DNA from: an uncultured Peptococcaceae bacterium
Lineage (GTDB): Bacteria; Bacillota; Peptococcia; Peptococcales; Peptococcaceae
Assembly (NCBI GenBank): GCA_910585405.1
Contig: CAJUDO010000015.1
Coordinates: 3,478 to 67,477, forward strand
DNA length: 64,000 nt
Direction of reading: 5' to 3'
Shown here: one piece after another, positions 24,510 to 32,781 of the stretch
How the letters are laid out: the number at the start of each line of letters is the position of its first letter
Numbering within the stretch: the stretch's first letter is position 1
The notes under the pieces: generated by a model
What the model was told of the DNA's origin: nothing
Database searches by the model: none
What the model saw: the letters and a program-made list of their open reading frames with translations, nothing else
Program-made: the position numbers and the translations under genes

Positions 24510-24863
24510 ATGAATCTACAGGAAATTCAAGCAATCCCGCTGGCAGCTTCCACACAGGAGTTGTTGTCGCCCGATCCCAAATTTGCTCAGCCTGTCACGC
24601 TAACCGAAGCAGAAGTCGCCGAAGCTCTGCAAAAGGCGGACGCAAAGTCTGCAAATCTGCTGCAGAACATCACACTGCCGGAAGAAGAAGCCCTGAAGCA
24701 GCTGGTATTGGAATTGGTCGCACTCAATCGGGAAATCGAAATTGCGGAAGCAAAATATCGGAAAACCACCACCGAAGAATCCTTAGGGCTGGCCGCCCGC
24801 ATCACCACACTGCAAAACCATAAAACACGGCTGAGTACTATGTTTGTGGCAAGGTTAGGCTAG
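24510..24863 (+). CDS. Small helical protein of unknown function
   Basis: The 117-residue protein is rich in Ala, Leu, Glu and Lys and is probably all helical. A coiled-coil-like stretch (LKQLVLELVALNREIEIAEA) spans about residues 67-90. It has no signal peptide, no membrane helix and no cysteine. A perfect AAGGAGGT ribosome site and a consensus-like promoter show that it is a real, well-expressed gene. It stands alone, convergent with the ProX gene and sharing its terminator. I do not recognise the family. Confidence 0.75.
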   Translation: MNLQEIQAIPLAASTQELLSPDPKFAQPVTLTEAEVAEALQKADAKSANLLQNITLPEEEALKQLVLELVALNREIEIAEAKYRKTTTEESLGLAARITTLQNHKTRLSTMFVARLG

Positions 24864-24893
24864 CCTCTGCACAAAAACATTTGCAGAGCAAAG

Positions 24894-24957
24894 AAAAAGG
24901 CGCGCAGGATGATATGCCCATTTAAGGGAATATCCTATCCATGCCGGCGCCTTTTTA
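24894..24957. terminator. Bidirectional terminator
   Basis: A long hairpin (AAAAAGGCGC paired with GGCGCCTTTTT, inner GGAT-ATAT-CCC with GGG-ATAT-ATCC) has A- and T-runs on opposite ends. It serves the gene ending at 24863 on the plus strand and the ProX gene on the minus strand. Confidence 0.85.
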
Positions 24958-24982
24958 TTGTTCCGTTTTATGCATTGTCTTC

Positions 24983-25474
24983 TTATGAAAATCTCAAGCA
25001 GCTCACCGGATGCTCATACTCTGCCAAGAGCGCCGCTAAATCTGCCGTGTTCAGCCACACCGTAGCGGTATTTTCATTGGGATGCACGCCAATCTGGCCG
25101 TCCAAAAAATACTCGTCCAGCAATACCTGCACCCGACCGGCCTCATCGTGCAATACACCCAAGGGGGTGACGGCGCCCTTGGACAGTCCCAACAGCCTCA
25201 TTAAATCTTCCTCCGAAGCGAAAGTCAGCGGACGGCTGCCCAGCCGGGCGCGCAGAGCCTTCAAATTTAGCCTGCAATTCTGCTGCACCACCGCCAAATA
25301 GTACTGTTGCTTTTTATCATCCCGCAGAAAAAGATTTTTCGCCACCCGCTCCCCATTGGGCAGACCAAGGGCTTTGCCTTCCTTTGAGGTAAAAACCCTT
25401 TCATGCTCCACAATGCGGTAAGCAATCTGCTTTTGCGCCAGCAGAGAAAGCACCGCCGCTTTGTCATACTGCAC
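24983..25474 (-). CDS. proX: YbaK/ProX-type aminoacyl-tRNA deacylase
   Basis: The 163-residue YbaK-domain protein has a candidate catalytic lysine in AKNLFLRDDKKQQYY, plus LSKGAVTPLGVLHD and the GVHPNENTATVWL motif typical of ProX/PrdX. These free-standing editing enzymes hydrolyse Ala-tRNA(Pro) mischarged by ProRS. Length matches the family. It lies near the CCA-adding enzyme and a tRNA/rRNA methyltransferase, though on its own transcript. Confidence 0.88.
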   Translation of the reverse strand: MQYDKAAVLSLLAQKQIAYRIVEHERVFTSKEGKALGLPNGERVAKNLFLRDDKKQQYYLAVVQQNCRLNLKALRARLGSRPLTFASEEDLMRLLGLSKGAVTPLGVLHDEAGRVQVLLDEYFLDGQIGVHPNENTATVWLNTADLAALLAEYEHPVSCLRFS

Positions 25475-25580
25475 AGCATCACACCTTCTTTCCTCACTTT
25501 TTTAGATATGTTCTTTCGGGCACGGTCCACGAAAGGAGCTGTCACAATCTTTTCGCCGCCTTTTTTGTCACCCCAACCGG

Positions 25581-25820
25581 TTAAAAAGCGGTGTGATCAC
25601 CCTCGCGCTGCCACACACCATAGCCGTCCTCCTGACAGATTTTCGTCAGCATCTCATACACATCGTCGATGGCTTCCTCCCTAGTGCGATAGCAATCGCC
25701 CATACTGATATGATACAAATCCATCCAATCATTCTCGCAAGCTTTGGTCATAAAGGTCCACTTGTCCTCTTCATTTTGACCAATATACCAATAGACTTCC
25801 TGCCACTTCGGTCGAAACAT
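25581..25820 (-). CDS. Small acidic tryptophan-rich protein, unknown
   Basis: The 79-residue protein (MFRPKWQEVYWYIGQNEEDK at the start) is acidic and aromatic-rich, has two cysteines, and lacks a signal or membrane helix. Its ATG lies one base after the stop of the TrmH-like gene, with AAGGAGG inside that gene's end, so the two are translationally coupled. I do not recognise the family. It may be a co-expressed accessory to the RNA methyltransferase, but that is positional only. Confidence 0.7.
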   Translation of the reverse strand: MFRPKWQEVYWYIGQNEEDKWTFMTKACENDWMDLYHISMGDCYRTREEAIDDVYEMLTKICQEDGYGVWQREGDHTAF

Positions 25821-25821
25821 C

Positions 25822-26592
25822 TCATCTTGCCTCCTTACCCATGCGGATAGCATAGAGCAAAATGCCTGTCGCCACCGCCACATTCAGCGATTCTGCCTGC
25901 TGAAACAGCGGAATCTTCACCAGCATATCGCCATGATGGATTTGCTGCGGGCCGTTGGCTTCATTGCTGACTACCAGCGCGGTCTTCACCGGAAACTGCA
26001 GCTGATGATACCCCTGCTCCGCTCGAATATCCGACACCACCAACTGAAAACCCCATCTGTGCAGCGTATCTGTCATCTCCTGTACATTCCCGATCTGATA
26101 TACCGGCAACCGAAAAATTGCTCCCATGGTAGCCCGCAGCGTTTTGTCATTGTACAAATCCACCGTCCCGCTCAGACAGAGCATGGCCTGAGTATCCGAT
26201 GCCAAAGCCGTACGCACAATCGTACCCAGATTTCCCGGATCCTGCACGCCGTCTATAATGATGATTTGCTCCATAGAAGCGATATCTTTCCACGACCATT
26301 GGGGCTGCACGGCAATGGCCGCAATGCCCTGGCTGTGTATAGTGGGCAGCGCCTTTTCCAAAAGTCCCGCCTTCACCAAATAGCAGGGCGTCTCCTGTAA
26401 CGAGAGCTGAGGCACCAGCTCCTGTCGCGCTTCATCCACAAGCACCGCCTCCACCGCGCCATGCTCCAAGGCCTCCTGCACAAAGCGCAAGCCCTCCGCC
26501 ACAAATTTTCCGTATTGCTGTCGATATTTTTTTTGCTGCAGCGCTTTACAACGTTTCAGCCACTGATTTTGCTCTGATTGGATGAGTTCCAA
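25822..26592 (-). CDS. TrmH/SpoU-family RNA 2'-O-methyltransferase
   Basis: An N-terminal RNA-binding domain (KYRQQYGKFVAEGLRFVQEA) is followed by the SPOUT knot. Its motifs are GVQDPGNLGTIVRTA, VVSNEANGP and IPLFQQAESLNVAVATGILL, which carry the catalytic Arg and the SAM pocket. It methylates a ribose in rRNA or tRNA; the exact site is unknown. I favour a TTG start at 26590-26592, ten bases after GAGGAG; upstream in-frame TTG and GTG codons overlap that site. It follows cca by about 20 bases and overlaps nothing. Confidence 0.88.
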   Translation of the reverse strand: MELIQSEQNQWLKRCKALQQKKYRQQYGKFVAEGLRFVQEALEHGAVEAVLVDEARQELVPQLSLQETPCYLVKAGLLEKALPTIHSQGIAAIAVQPQWSWKDIASMEQIIIIDGVQDPGNLGTIVRTALASDTQAMLCLSGTVDLYNDKTLRATMGAIFRLPVYQIGNVQEMTDTLHRWGFQLVVSDIRAEQGYHQLQFPVKTALVVSNEANGPQQIHHGDMLVKIPLFQQAESLNVAVATGILLYAIRMGKEAR

Positions 26593-26611
26593 AGAGTTCA
26601 CACTCCTCAAA

Positions 26612-27994
26612 TTATTCTATACCCGAATGCCCTGCACCGGGATTTCCTGTTTCTATCTGCCGTAATAAATAGGTTTTCTGATTTAAATCGGGATTTTCTA
26701 ACACCAAATCCAATAACCGCTCCAGTATATCTCCCACGGCCCTGCCCTTGTAGCCCAAAGCCGTGAGCTCTCTGCCCGAAACTGCCAGCTCCTTCAAGGA
26801 GCAGCAATCGCCGCGCTGGGCAATCCGCGCCAGAAGCGACTCCATCTCCGAAAAGATCTCCAAGGGCAGCTGGGCCAGCGCATCGCTGTGCGCCCGCACG
26901 TCAGCGCGTTTCACCGCAATCAAATCATACACCCCGTCAAAGCCCAGTTCCGCCACCGCCCGACGCATGCACACTTCCGTCGCCTCCAGCAGCTGCTCAT
27001 GCCGCGCAATCAGATTCTGCACCTGATGGATGGTCTTTTTGTCATAGCGTAGCCGCTCCAAAATCTTCCCTGCCAGTTCCGCTCCTGCAGCACTGTGACC
27101 TTCATAGATGTCCTTCCCGTCGCAGGACTTCCACACAAAGGGCTTCCCAATGTCATGGAGCAACATGGTCAGCCTTAGATGCAGTATTGGCGGTGCCAAA
27201 TCCACCGCCTTCAGCGTATGGGTAAAGATATCAAACTGATGTCGGCTGCCCTCCTGGGCAAAGTGCCAAGTATGACAAAATTCCGACATAAAATAAGGAA
27301 AGCAATTCAACCGCGCCAGGGTTTCCAACCCATAACCCGCCCAGGAGCTGGTGAGAATTTTGTTCAGCTCCACCTGGATGCGTTCCCTGGCAATACTTTT
27401 CAACAGATAACTGTATTCCTTGATGGCGCGCTCTGTCTCCGTTTCAAATTGAAAATTGAGCACACAGGCAAAGCGCACCGCGCGCATGATACGCAAACCG
27501 TCTTCCTGATAGCGGTCCGCCGCATTACCCACACAGCGCACAATGCCCCGCTGCAAATCCTCAATGCCCTGAAAATAATCAATGACGCCCTTATCGGGAT
27601 GATACGCCAAGGCATTGATGGTAAAATCTCGACGGCTCAAGTCTTCCCGCAGATTATTGGTAAAGAACACTTCCTTAGGGTGACGATGGTCCTCATAAAC
27701 GCCGTCGATCCGATAGGTGGTAATCTCGACAGGCAAGCCACCCAAGAGTACCGTCACAGTACCGTGCTGCAGCCCTGTGAGAATAACCCTCTCCTTCTGA
27801 AACAATTCCTGCACCTGCTCCGGCAGCGCTTCCGTACAAATATCCCAGTCCTTTGGTTCTTTTCCCAACAGGCAGTCCCGCACACAGCCGCCCACCAAAT
27901 ATGCCTGAAACCCATGGGCCGCAAAACACTCTAAAATTTTCTGACACTGCCAAGGAATGGCAAATTGTATTTTCAACGCTCCCACCTCTTCCAT
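26612..27994 (-). CDS. cca: CCA tRNA nucleotidyltransferase with HD domain
   Basis: The 460-residue class II nucleotidyltransferase shows LVGGCVRDCLLG, the metal-binding pair DWD, RRDFTINALAY and the template helix EDGLRIMRAVRFA. A C-terminal HD phosphohydrolase domain (MLLHDIGKP) follows. It adds or repairs the 3' CCA of tRNAs, although the tRNA-Gly in this window already encodes CCA. Members with an HD domain usually do both C and A addition. It is the first gene of a three-gene minus-strand unit. Confidence 0.95.
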   Translation of the reverse strand: MEEVGALKIQFAIPWQCQKILECFAAHGFQAYLVGGCVRDCLLGKEPKDWDICTEALPEQVQELFQKERVILTGLQHGTVTVLLGGLPVEITTYRIDGVYEDHRHPKEVFFTNNLREDLSRRDFTINALAYHPDKGVIDYFQGIEDLQRGIVRCVGNAADRYQEDGLRIMRAVRFACVLNFQFETETERAIKEYSYLLKSIARERIQVELNKILTSSWAGYGLETLARLNCFPYFMSEFCHTWHFAQEGSRHQFDIFTHTLKAVDLAPPILHLRLTMLLHDIGKPFVWKSCDGKDIYEGHSAAGAELAGKILERLRYDKKTIHQVQNLIARHEQLLEATEVCMRRAVAELGFDGVYDLIAVKRADVRAHSDALAQLPLEIFSEMESLLARIAQRGDCCSLKELAVSGRELTALGYKGRAVGDILERLLDLVLENPDLNQKTYLLRQIETGNPGAGHSGIE

Positions 27995-28173
27995 CTCGTT
28001 CTCCCGTGTTGTTCCTCTTAATCATAGCAGGAAACGGGAAAAATAACAAATATAAAATCATTTCACAGCCTCCATGCAGCAAAAAAACCAACTTTTCCTT
28101 TACATTTATATAGAAATCGTCTAAACTACTAATAAGCTACTATTCGAAATCGTCTGCCAATGTATTTTTTCTC

Positions 28174-28202
28174 TTGCAATTGTACAAATTTTTTTATATA
28201 AT
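28174..28202 (+). promoter_or_regulatory. SigA promoter of the phosphoribosyltransferase gene
   Basis: TTGCAA, a 17-base spacer and TATAAT, 77 bases before the start. The leader between them is AT-rich without an obvious riboswitch. Confidence 0.75.
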
Positions 28203-28278
28203 TTTATAAAAAAGTTCTTTATACATAAGTGGAGCTTATATTGGCACCAATCATCATATTTTATTGGAGGGCATTTTT

Positions 28279-28884
28279 ATGAAACTACATCGCTATTTTT
28301 ACCCAGACGGGAACTTTGAATTGTTGTATCTATGCGATTACTATCCTGTAGACCGTTATAAACAGGAATTTTACAACAATAACTGCAGCCGCTTGCTGAA
28401 CTTCCGGCAAAATATCAGCGACTCCCTGGACTATATCCGCGGCTACCTGTACAACGACCCGTACTGGCAGAAACTCACCAGTGAATTGGAAGGTGAAGAC
28501 GTACATCTGTATGCATTCCCATCCTGCACCATCGACAACTTCAAATCCGGTCTGTACCCATTGGTAGAGGATTTGTGCCGTGCCAACGAATCCTTCTTTG
28601 ACGCTGCAAAATGCTTAGTGCGTACCAGAACGTTGGAAAGCGAAGAAAAAGTATCCGGTCACATGGCTACCATTGAAAAATCCCGCTGCTGTGAAATCAC
28701 AGACGAATCCATCGCCATTCTATTCGACGATGTGACGACCAACGGCGCTTCTCTAAAAGCCGGTCATGATATCCTAAAAGCTGCCGGCTACAAAACCATC
28801 ATCTGTATTGCCATCGCCAAGGTTTATCACCCTGACGAAGAGTCAGAAGAGATTGATATGCCTGTCATTCAAAGAGAAGAATAG
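28279..28884 (+). CDS. Orphan phosphoribosyltransferase-fold protein
   Basis: The C-terminal half carries the PRPP-binding loop ILFDDVTTNGASLKAGHDIL and a following beta-strand IICIAIAKV, as in type I phosphoribosyltransferases. The N-terminal half of about 100 residues (MKLHRYFYPDGNFELLYLCD) is unfamiliar and has a CSR and a PSCT cysteine. There is no partner gene. It may belong to the ComF/Apt-like regulatory group rather than to purine salvage. The start at 28279 follows GGAGG; a TTG five codons earlier overlaps that site. Confidence 0.75.
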   Translation: MKLHRYFYPDGNFELLYLCDYYPVDRYKQEFYNNNCSRLLNFRQNISDSLDYIRGYLYNDPYWQKLTSELEGEDVHLYAFPSCTIDNFKSGLYPLVEDLCRANESFFDAAKCLVRTRTLESEEKVSGHMATIEKSRCCEITDESIAILFDDVTTNGASLKAGHDILKAAGYKTIICIAIAKVYHPDEESEEIDMPVIQREE

Positions 28885-28898
28885 TTCAACCATGATTT

Positions 28899-28932
28899 GG
28901 GCTGCGTGATAAAACGCAGCCCCTTTTGTTTG
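28899..28932 (+). terminator. Terminator of the phosphoribosyltransferase gene
   Basis: GGGCTGCGT and ACGCAGCCC form a 9-bp GC-rich stem followed by TTTTGTTTG. Confidence 0.85.
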
Positions 28933-28959
28933 TTTTTTCCTCTATGTCGTAGACAATTT

Positions 28960-30147
28960 TTAAAAATGTGCACTCCGCTCATTTTTTTCTAAAAACTCAG
29001 GCAGTTTGAACCAGCTATGCTTGGTCTCCTTCCACCCACTTTTTTGCTTCACCGGTTCATGCAGCAAACTCTGTACACTGCGTCCCATATTTTGCACCAA
29101 CAGCTTCAAGGTACGTCGCATCATCTCCGCCGTTTCCTCGTCCACATCCCGTAATGTTTTCAGCAGTTCCCCGCCGTTACGCAGCCAAAGCTTTGCCAGA
29201 TCCTGCAAGTTATCCGTTTCTTCCACCGTCACGATATCAAACAGCGCATCCACAAACTGCTCCCGTTGCTCTGAAGACAGATTGGCCAACCAGCCGCGAA
29301 TGGTCTGGTCCAGAAAACGGCCGCTGGCCGTCACCTGTTCCAGATAGACAAAGTCGGGACCCAGTACCTTCCACGAATAAGGATCATGCTGCATAATAAA
29401 ATGACCGCTGCTCTGAATAATGGTAAAAGGCTCGGCATGCTCCAGCATCATCCCAAACAACGACGTCTGCGGAATAAAGGTCTGTATTTTTTGACAGATC
29501 GCCTTATAACCTGCGCTCTCAATCACATCCTCCAAAAAACCGGGACCATCGTTGTTATACACTGCCACGATGCGCCGCTGCACCTCCGGCTCCACAAAAG
29601 CCGCCGCAAAGGCAGCCAGATTGCCGCCTTTAGAATGACCGCCCACATACAAGGGCCCCGTCGTGATTTCCGCCACGCGCTGCAAATACCGCACTGCTTC
29701 CTGCTGAGCCGGTACGCCAGAACGGAAGGTCATATTGAAATCCTCTTTCCAACCAGTGATGCTGAGATCTGTTCCCCGATAGGCTACATAATAGCTGCCA
29801 TCTCCCAGATTGATGGTGATGGCAGCAAATTGCTTTTCCGCCTCCCGATCCAGCTGCTGCACATGATACAATAACTGCAGCGCTCCAAACCGTTTGCTTT
29901 TGCCCATGGATACCAGCAGCGTTTCATCCTCCGGCACCCGCAAATTTTTCACGCGCTCCGGCAGCTGCACAAACAAATCCGCCGTTTCCTTCACCGTAAT
30001 CACACTATCGCAATCAAAGCCGCTGACAATAGAATCCAACACCACATATCCCAGGCAGCTGAGAATCAGATTATCCACCAAATTAAAGGACGCCTGCTGA
30101 AAGGTCAAATCCCCACGCCAGTCCAGATAATCAAACAAATTCGTCAT
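28960..30147 (-). CDS. DUF2974 alpha/beta-hydrolase
   Basis: The 395-residue protein matches the DUF2974 (Mbeg1-like) family. It starts with TNLFDYLDWRGDLTF, has VAYRGTDLSITGWKEDF, and the nucleophile elbow GGHSKGGNLAAFA at about residue 170. The acid region YNNDGPGF follows. These are predicted cytoplasmic lipase-like serine hydrolases of unknown substrate, common in gut Firmicutes. The C-terminal 120 residues are helical and variable. It is monocistronic. Confidence 0.9.
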   Translation of the reverse strand: MTNLFDYLDWRGDLTFQQASFNLVDNLILSCLGYVVLDSIVSGFDCDSVITVKETADLFVQLPERVKNLRVPEDETLLVSMGKSKRFGALQLLYHVQQLDREAEKQFAAITINLGDGSYYVAYRGTDLSITGWKEDFNMTFRSGVPAQQEAVRYLQRVAEITTGPLYVGGHSKGGNLAAFAAAFVEPEVQRRIVAVYNNDGPGFLEDVIESAGYKAICQKIQTFIPQTSLFGMMLEHAEPFTIIQSSGHFIMQHDPYSWKVLGPDFVYLEQVTASGRFLDQTIRGWLANLSSEQREQFVDALFDIVTVEETDNLQDLAKLWLRNGGELLKTLRDVDEETAEMMRRTLKLLVQNMGRSVQSLLHEPVKQKSGWKETKHSWFKLPEFLEKNERSAHF

Positions 30148-30319
30148 ATCCCAACGCTCCGTTTCATTTTATATGGTTCTACTATACCATATCTTTCCAT
30201 AATCTGCAATTTCTATTTATTGCATCGCAGTCGCGGCAATCATTTTGCTGGTCTATCTTACAAAACGAATCAGATATGAGCCAGCCAGAAAACAACAGAC
30301 AAAAGGGAATCAGAAAAGC

Positions 30320-30358
30320 AAAAAACGACAGCATCTGCAATCCTGCAAATACTGTCGT
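30320..30358 (-). terminator. Terminator of tRNA-Gly
   Basis: On the minus strand ACGACAG...CTGTCGT with a longer imperfect stem is followed by six T residues, 13 bases past the tRNA. Confidence 0.8.
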
Positions 30359-30370
30359 GAAACAAAATTT

Positions 30371-30445
30371 TGGAGCGGAAGACGAGATTCGAACTCGCGA
30401 CCCTCGCCTTGGCAAGGCGATGCTCTACCACTGAGCCACTTCCGC
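30371..30445 (-). tRNA. tRNA-Gly (anticodon GCC)
   Basis: The 75-nt minus-strand sequence begins GCGGAAGTGGCTCAGTGGTA and folds as a full cloverleaf. The acceptor is GCGGAAG/CTTCCGC, the anticodon loop TTGCCAA gives anticodon GCC, and the T-arm carries GTTCGAATC. CCA is encoded. It is a single tRNA with its own promoter and terminator. Confidence 0.97.
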
Positions 30446-30500
30446 AAACTCACATCAAATGCCGCCAGCACACCAAAGGGGTTCTGCTGCAACTTTGATT

Positions 30501-30529
30501 ATTTTAGCACTTAAAGCGAGAAATGTAAA
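30501..30529 (-). promoter_or_regulatory. Promoter of tRNA-Gly
   Basis: The minus strand reads TTTACA, a 17-base spacer and TAAAAT, about 55 bases before the tRNA 5' end. Confidence 0.75.
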
Positions 30530-30608
30530 CAGAATATTTTTAATAAAGATGAAGCAATTTTTATAAAGCAAAAAACAATTTTTTATCGTCTTATTTTTCT
30601 CCATACGG

Positions 30609-30658
30609 AAAAAAGAAGAAGTACTCAACGTCTCTAACGTTCAGGCACTTCTTCTTTC
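30609..30658 (-). terminator. Terminator of the MATE gene
   Basis: A long hairpin (AGAAGAAGTGCCTGAACGT with ACGTTGAGTACTTCTTCT) ends on the minus strand in six T residues. Confidence 0.75.
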
Positions 30659-30712
30659 TCTTTCCGAAGGGCGTTTGCCTGGCCGCGCACAGCGTCAATT
30701 ATAAAAGCGGCG

Positions 30713-32071
30713 TCATAACGCCAGCCCGGCATGGTCTGTCTTTTTGCGCATTTTTTGCAAGGTTCTCAGATAGAGCGCCACTACCATGGCAGTGGAAAGC
30801 AAATCGGCTACCGGCTGTGCCCAGATGAGACCGTTCACGCCTATGGCTGCATTCATAATGAATAATGCGGGAATATAGATGAAGCCCTGACGGCTCAGAT
30901 TGATAATCAGGGCCTCGGTGGCGGCTCCCATTGCCTGCAGGGCGTTGCCCAATACATAAAATACGCCGAACAGGCAGCTGGTGGTCAGAAGGATATACAC
31001 GAACTGTACTGCATAGTGAAAGGCTTCTGGCTCATTTAAAAAGGCTTGCACAATCTGTTTCGTGAATAGATAGCACAGTCCTGTCATCACTACGCTGAGC
31101 CCCAGGGAAAAGAGCAGGGAAAAACGCATGACCTTCTGAAACCGCTCCCACAATCTGGCGCCTACGCAGTAGCCCAACAGCGGCTGCACGCCCTGCCCGA
31201 AGCCGATGCAAATCATGCCGGTCATCATGGTCACCTTCATGGCTACGCCGATTCCTGCCAGCGCCATATCGCCATAAGCGGTCATCAGGCCGTTCATCAC
31301 AATCTGGGATACGCTCATCAGAAGCGAACCCAAGGAAGCGGGAATACCGATGGCCAGGACATTCCAGAGCACCTTTTCCTTACAGGTAAAATCCTTGAGC
31401 CTAATGCTCAGCGAGGAATTGCCCTGCAGAAAATAATAGACATAGTAGCAGGCAGCGACTACATTGCCAATGACAGTGGCCACAGCGGCGCCGGCAATAT
31501 CCCAGCCCAGCGCTAAAATTAAAATCGGGTCCAGGACGATATTGAGCAGGTTGCCAATCACCTGGCCCATCATGGCTTTGCCCGATTGACCTTCGGCACG
31601 GATGACGTTGGAATAGCAGTTGGAAATGGTGGCAAAGGGACCGCAAAAGCTGACAATCACCAGATAGGTTTTGGCAAATTGCCAGGTATCGGGACTGGCG
31701 CCAATCCAGCCCAGAATAGTATCCATAAAAATGAGAAAGAGTGCGGACAGCAGAAGACCCGTCGCTACGCAGCCCCACATGCAGAAGGAGCAGACCTTTT
31801 TGGCATATTCCTGCCGTCCTTCTCCCAGGGCGCGGGATATGACGGAGGTTCCGCCGATGCCGAAAACAGAGCCGATGGACATGAACATCAAAAAAACCGG
31901 CGTGGCCAAAGACACTGCCGCCACCTGCAGGGCGTCATGGGTTTGCCCAATAAAGAAGGTATCCGCCAGATTATAAATCAGCACCATCAGCATGGCCGGT
32001 ACGGCATTTTGCAACACGGCTGTGGGAATCGCTGCCTCGCGAAAGAGTGTTTCTGCCTGATTGTGTTTCAT
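30713..32071 (-). CDS. MATE-family multidrug/cation efflux transporter
   Basis: The 452-residue protein has about twelve membrane helices in two homologous halves (PAMLMVLIYNLADTFFIGQ in the first, IPASLGSLLMSVSQIVMNG in the second). The VSLATPVFLMFMSIGSVFGIGGTSVISR region is typical of the MATE clade near MepA/NorM. It exports drugs using a Na+ or H+ gradient. It lies downstream of a MarR gene, and a copy of the MarR operator motif lies 29 bases before its start, so drug-inducible control is likely. Confidence 0.93.
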   Translation of the reverse strand: MKHNQAETLFREAAIPTAVLQNAVPAMLMVLIYNLADTFFIGQTHDALQVAAVSLATPVFLMFMSIGSVFGIGGTSVISRALGEGRQEYAKKVCSFCMWGCVATGLLLSALFLIFMDTILGWIGASPDTWQFAKTYLVIVSFCGPFATISNCYSNVIRAEGQSGKAMMGQVIGNLLNIVLDPILILALGWDIAGAAVATVIGNVVAACYYVYYFLQGNSSLSIRLKDFTCKEKVLWNVLAIGIPASLGSLLMSVSQIVMNGLMTAYGDMALAGIGVAMKVTMMTGMICIGFGQGVQPLLGYCVGARLWERFQKVMRFSLLFSLGLSVVMTGLCYLFTKQIVQAFLNEPEAFHYAVQFVYILLTTSCLFGVFYVLGNALQAMGAATEALIINLSRQGFIYIPALFIMNAAIGVNGLIWAQPVADLLSTAMVVALYLRTLQKMRKKTDHAGLAL

Positions 32072-32099
32072 AAAAATCCCTCCATTTTTGTTTTATTTC

Positions 32100-32114
32100 A
32101 ATAGCACGCTTTTG
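32100..32114. promoter_or_regulatory. MarR operator motif, copy 3 (before MATE)
   Basis: AATAGCACGCTTTTG repeats the motif seen twice in the marR promoter (AATAGCATGCTTTTG and AATAGCTTGCTTTCA) and lies between the marR stop and the MATE start. Confidence 0.6.
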
Positions 32115-32124
32115 ATTAGTCCAT

Positions 32125-32150
32125 TGGAAAACCCGCCTTTTTCAGCGGGC
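32125..32150 (-). terminator. Weak terminator between marR and MATE
   Basis: CCCGC-TGAAAAAG-GCGGG followed by TTTTCC on the minus strand lies 5 bases after the marR stop. It would limit but not block read-through into the MATE gene. Confidence 0.6.
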
Positions 32151-32154
32151 TTTC

Positions 32155-32577
32155 TTACAGCGTATCGCGCACCTTCTTTAATAAGCTCAAAAAAATTTCC
32201 TGTTCTGTTTGGGTCAGGCCGGACAAGAGCGCCTTCTCCGCATGCTGCATATTCTGCTCGGCGCGCTGGCAACATTGCTCCCCCAGCGGCGTAATCCGCA
32301 CCATCTTGATTCTCCGGTCCTCGGCATTGCCAAAGCCCTCCACCAGCTTCTTCTGTTCCAGCCTTGCCACAACGCCCGCGGCGGTGGATTGAGCCACGTG
32401 CAGCGATTTTTCCAGCGCCTTCAGCGGCATCTGCTTTTCTGCGGCGTCGTGCAGCGTCAGTAGCAGGGTGCACTGGGCCATGGTGATGCCGTCGGCGCGC
32501 ATGGTATTGTTCGCGTTTTTTTCCAGTTCATCGTGAATTTGTTTGATCAGAGCGCCGCATGTATCCTGTAGCATCAT
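32155..32577 (-). CDS. MarR-family transcriptional regulator
   Basis: The 140-residue winged-helix protein has TMAQCTLLLTLHDAAEKQMP, the recognition helix LHVAQSTAAGVVARLEQKKLV and the wing NAEDRRIKMVRITPLG. These dimeric repressors release DNA when phenolic or drug ligands bind. Repeated motifs in its own promoter and before the MATE gene support joint autoregulation. The start is ATG after GGAGGG; a second ATG follows directly. Confidence 0.92.
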   Translation of the reverse strand: MMLQDTCGALIKQIHDELEKNANNTMRADGITMAQCTLLLTLHDAAEKQMPLKALEKSLHVAQSTAAGVVARLEQKKLVEGFGNAEDRRIKMVRITPLGEQCCQRAEQNMQHAEKALLSGLTQTEQEIFLSLLKKVRDTL

Positions 32578-32605
32578 AGCAACTCCCTCCTTTTCTCTGT
32601 TTATT

Positions 32606-32647
32606 ATAATAGCATGCTTTTGTTTTCATTTCAATAGCTTGCTTTCA
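32606..32647 (-). promoter_or_regulatory. marR promoter with two operator motifs
   Basis: TTGAAA (32629-32634), a 17-base spacer and TATTAT (32606-32611) form a minus-strand promoter. Motifs AATAGCATGCTTTTG (32608-32622) and AATAGCTTGCTTTCA (32633-32647) overlap the -10 and -35, with starts 25 bases apart. Confidence 0.7.
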
Positions 32648-32682
32648 TTTTTTGTGTACTGCACTTGCTTTTTGCGCAGATA

Positions 32683-32742
32683 AAATCTCCGGACGCCTTT
32701 TCAGAGGAAAAAGGATGAAGGAGGAGACGCGCCCGAAGATTT
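32683..32742 (-). terminator. Possible terminator of the RND operon
   Basis: On the minus strand AAATCTTCGGGCGCG pairs with CGTCCGGAGATTT across a long loop. It is followed by only TATC, so it may stabilise RNA rather than terminate. Confidence 0.35.
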
Positions 32743-32781
32743 TTCTGACTCTATCAAAAAAGTTGCGTAAAAAATTCTACA

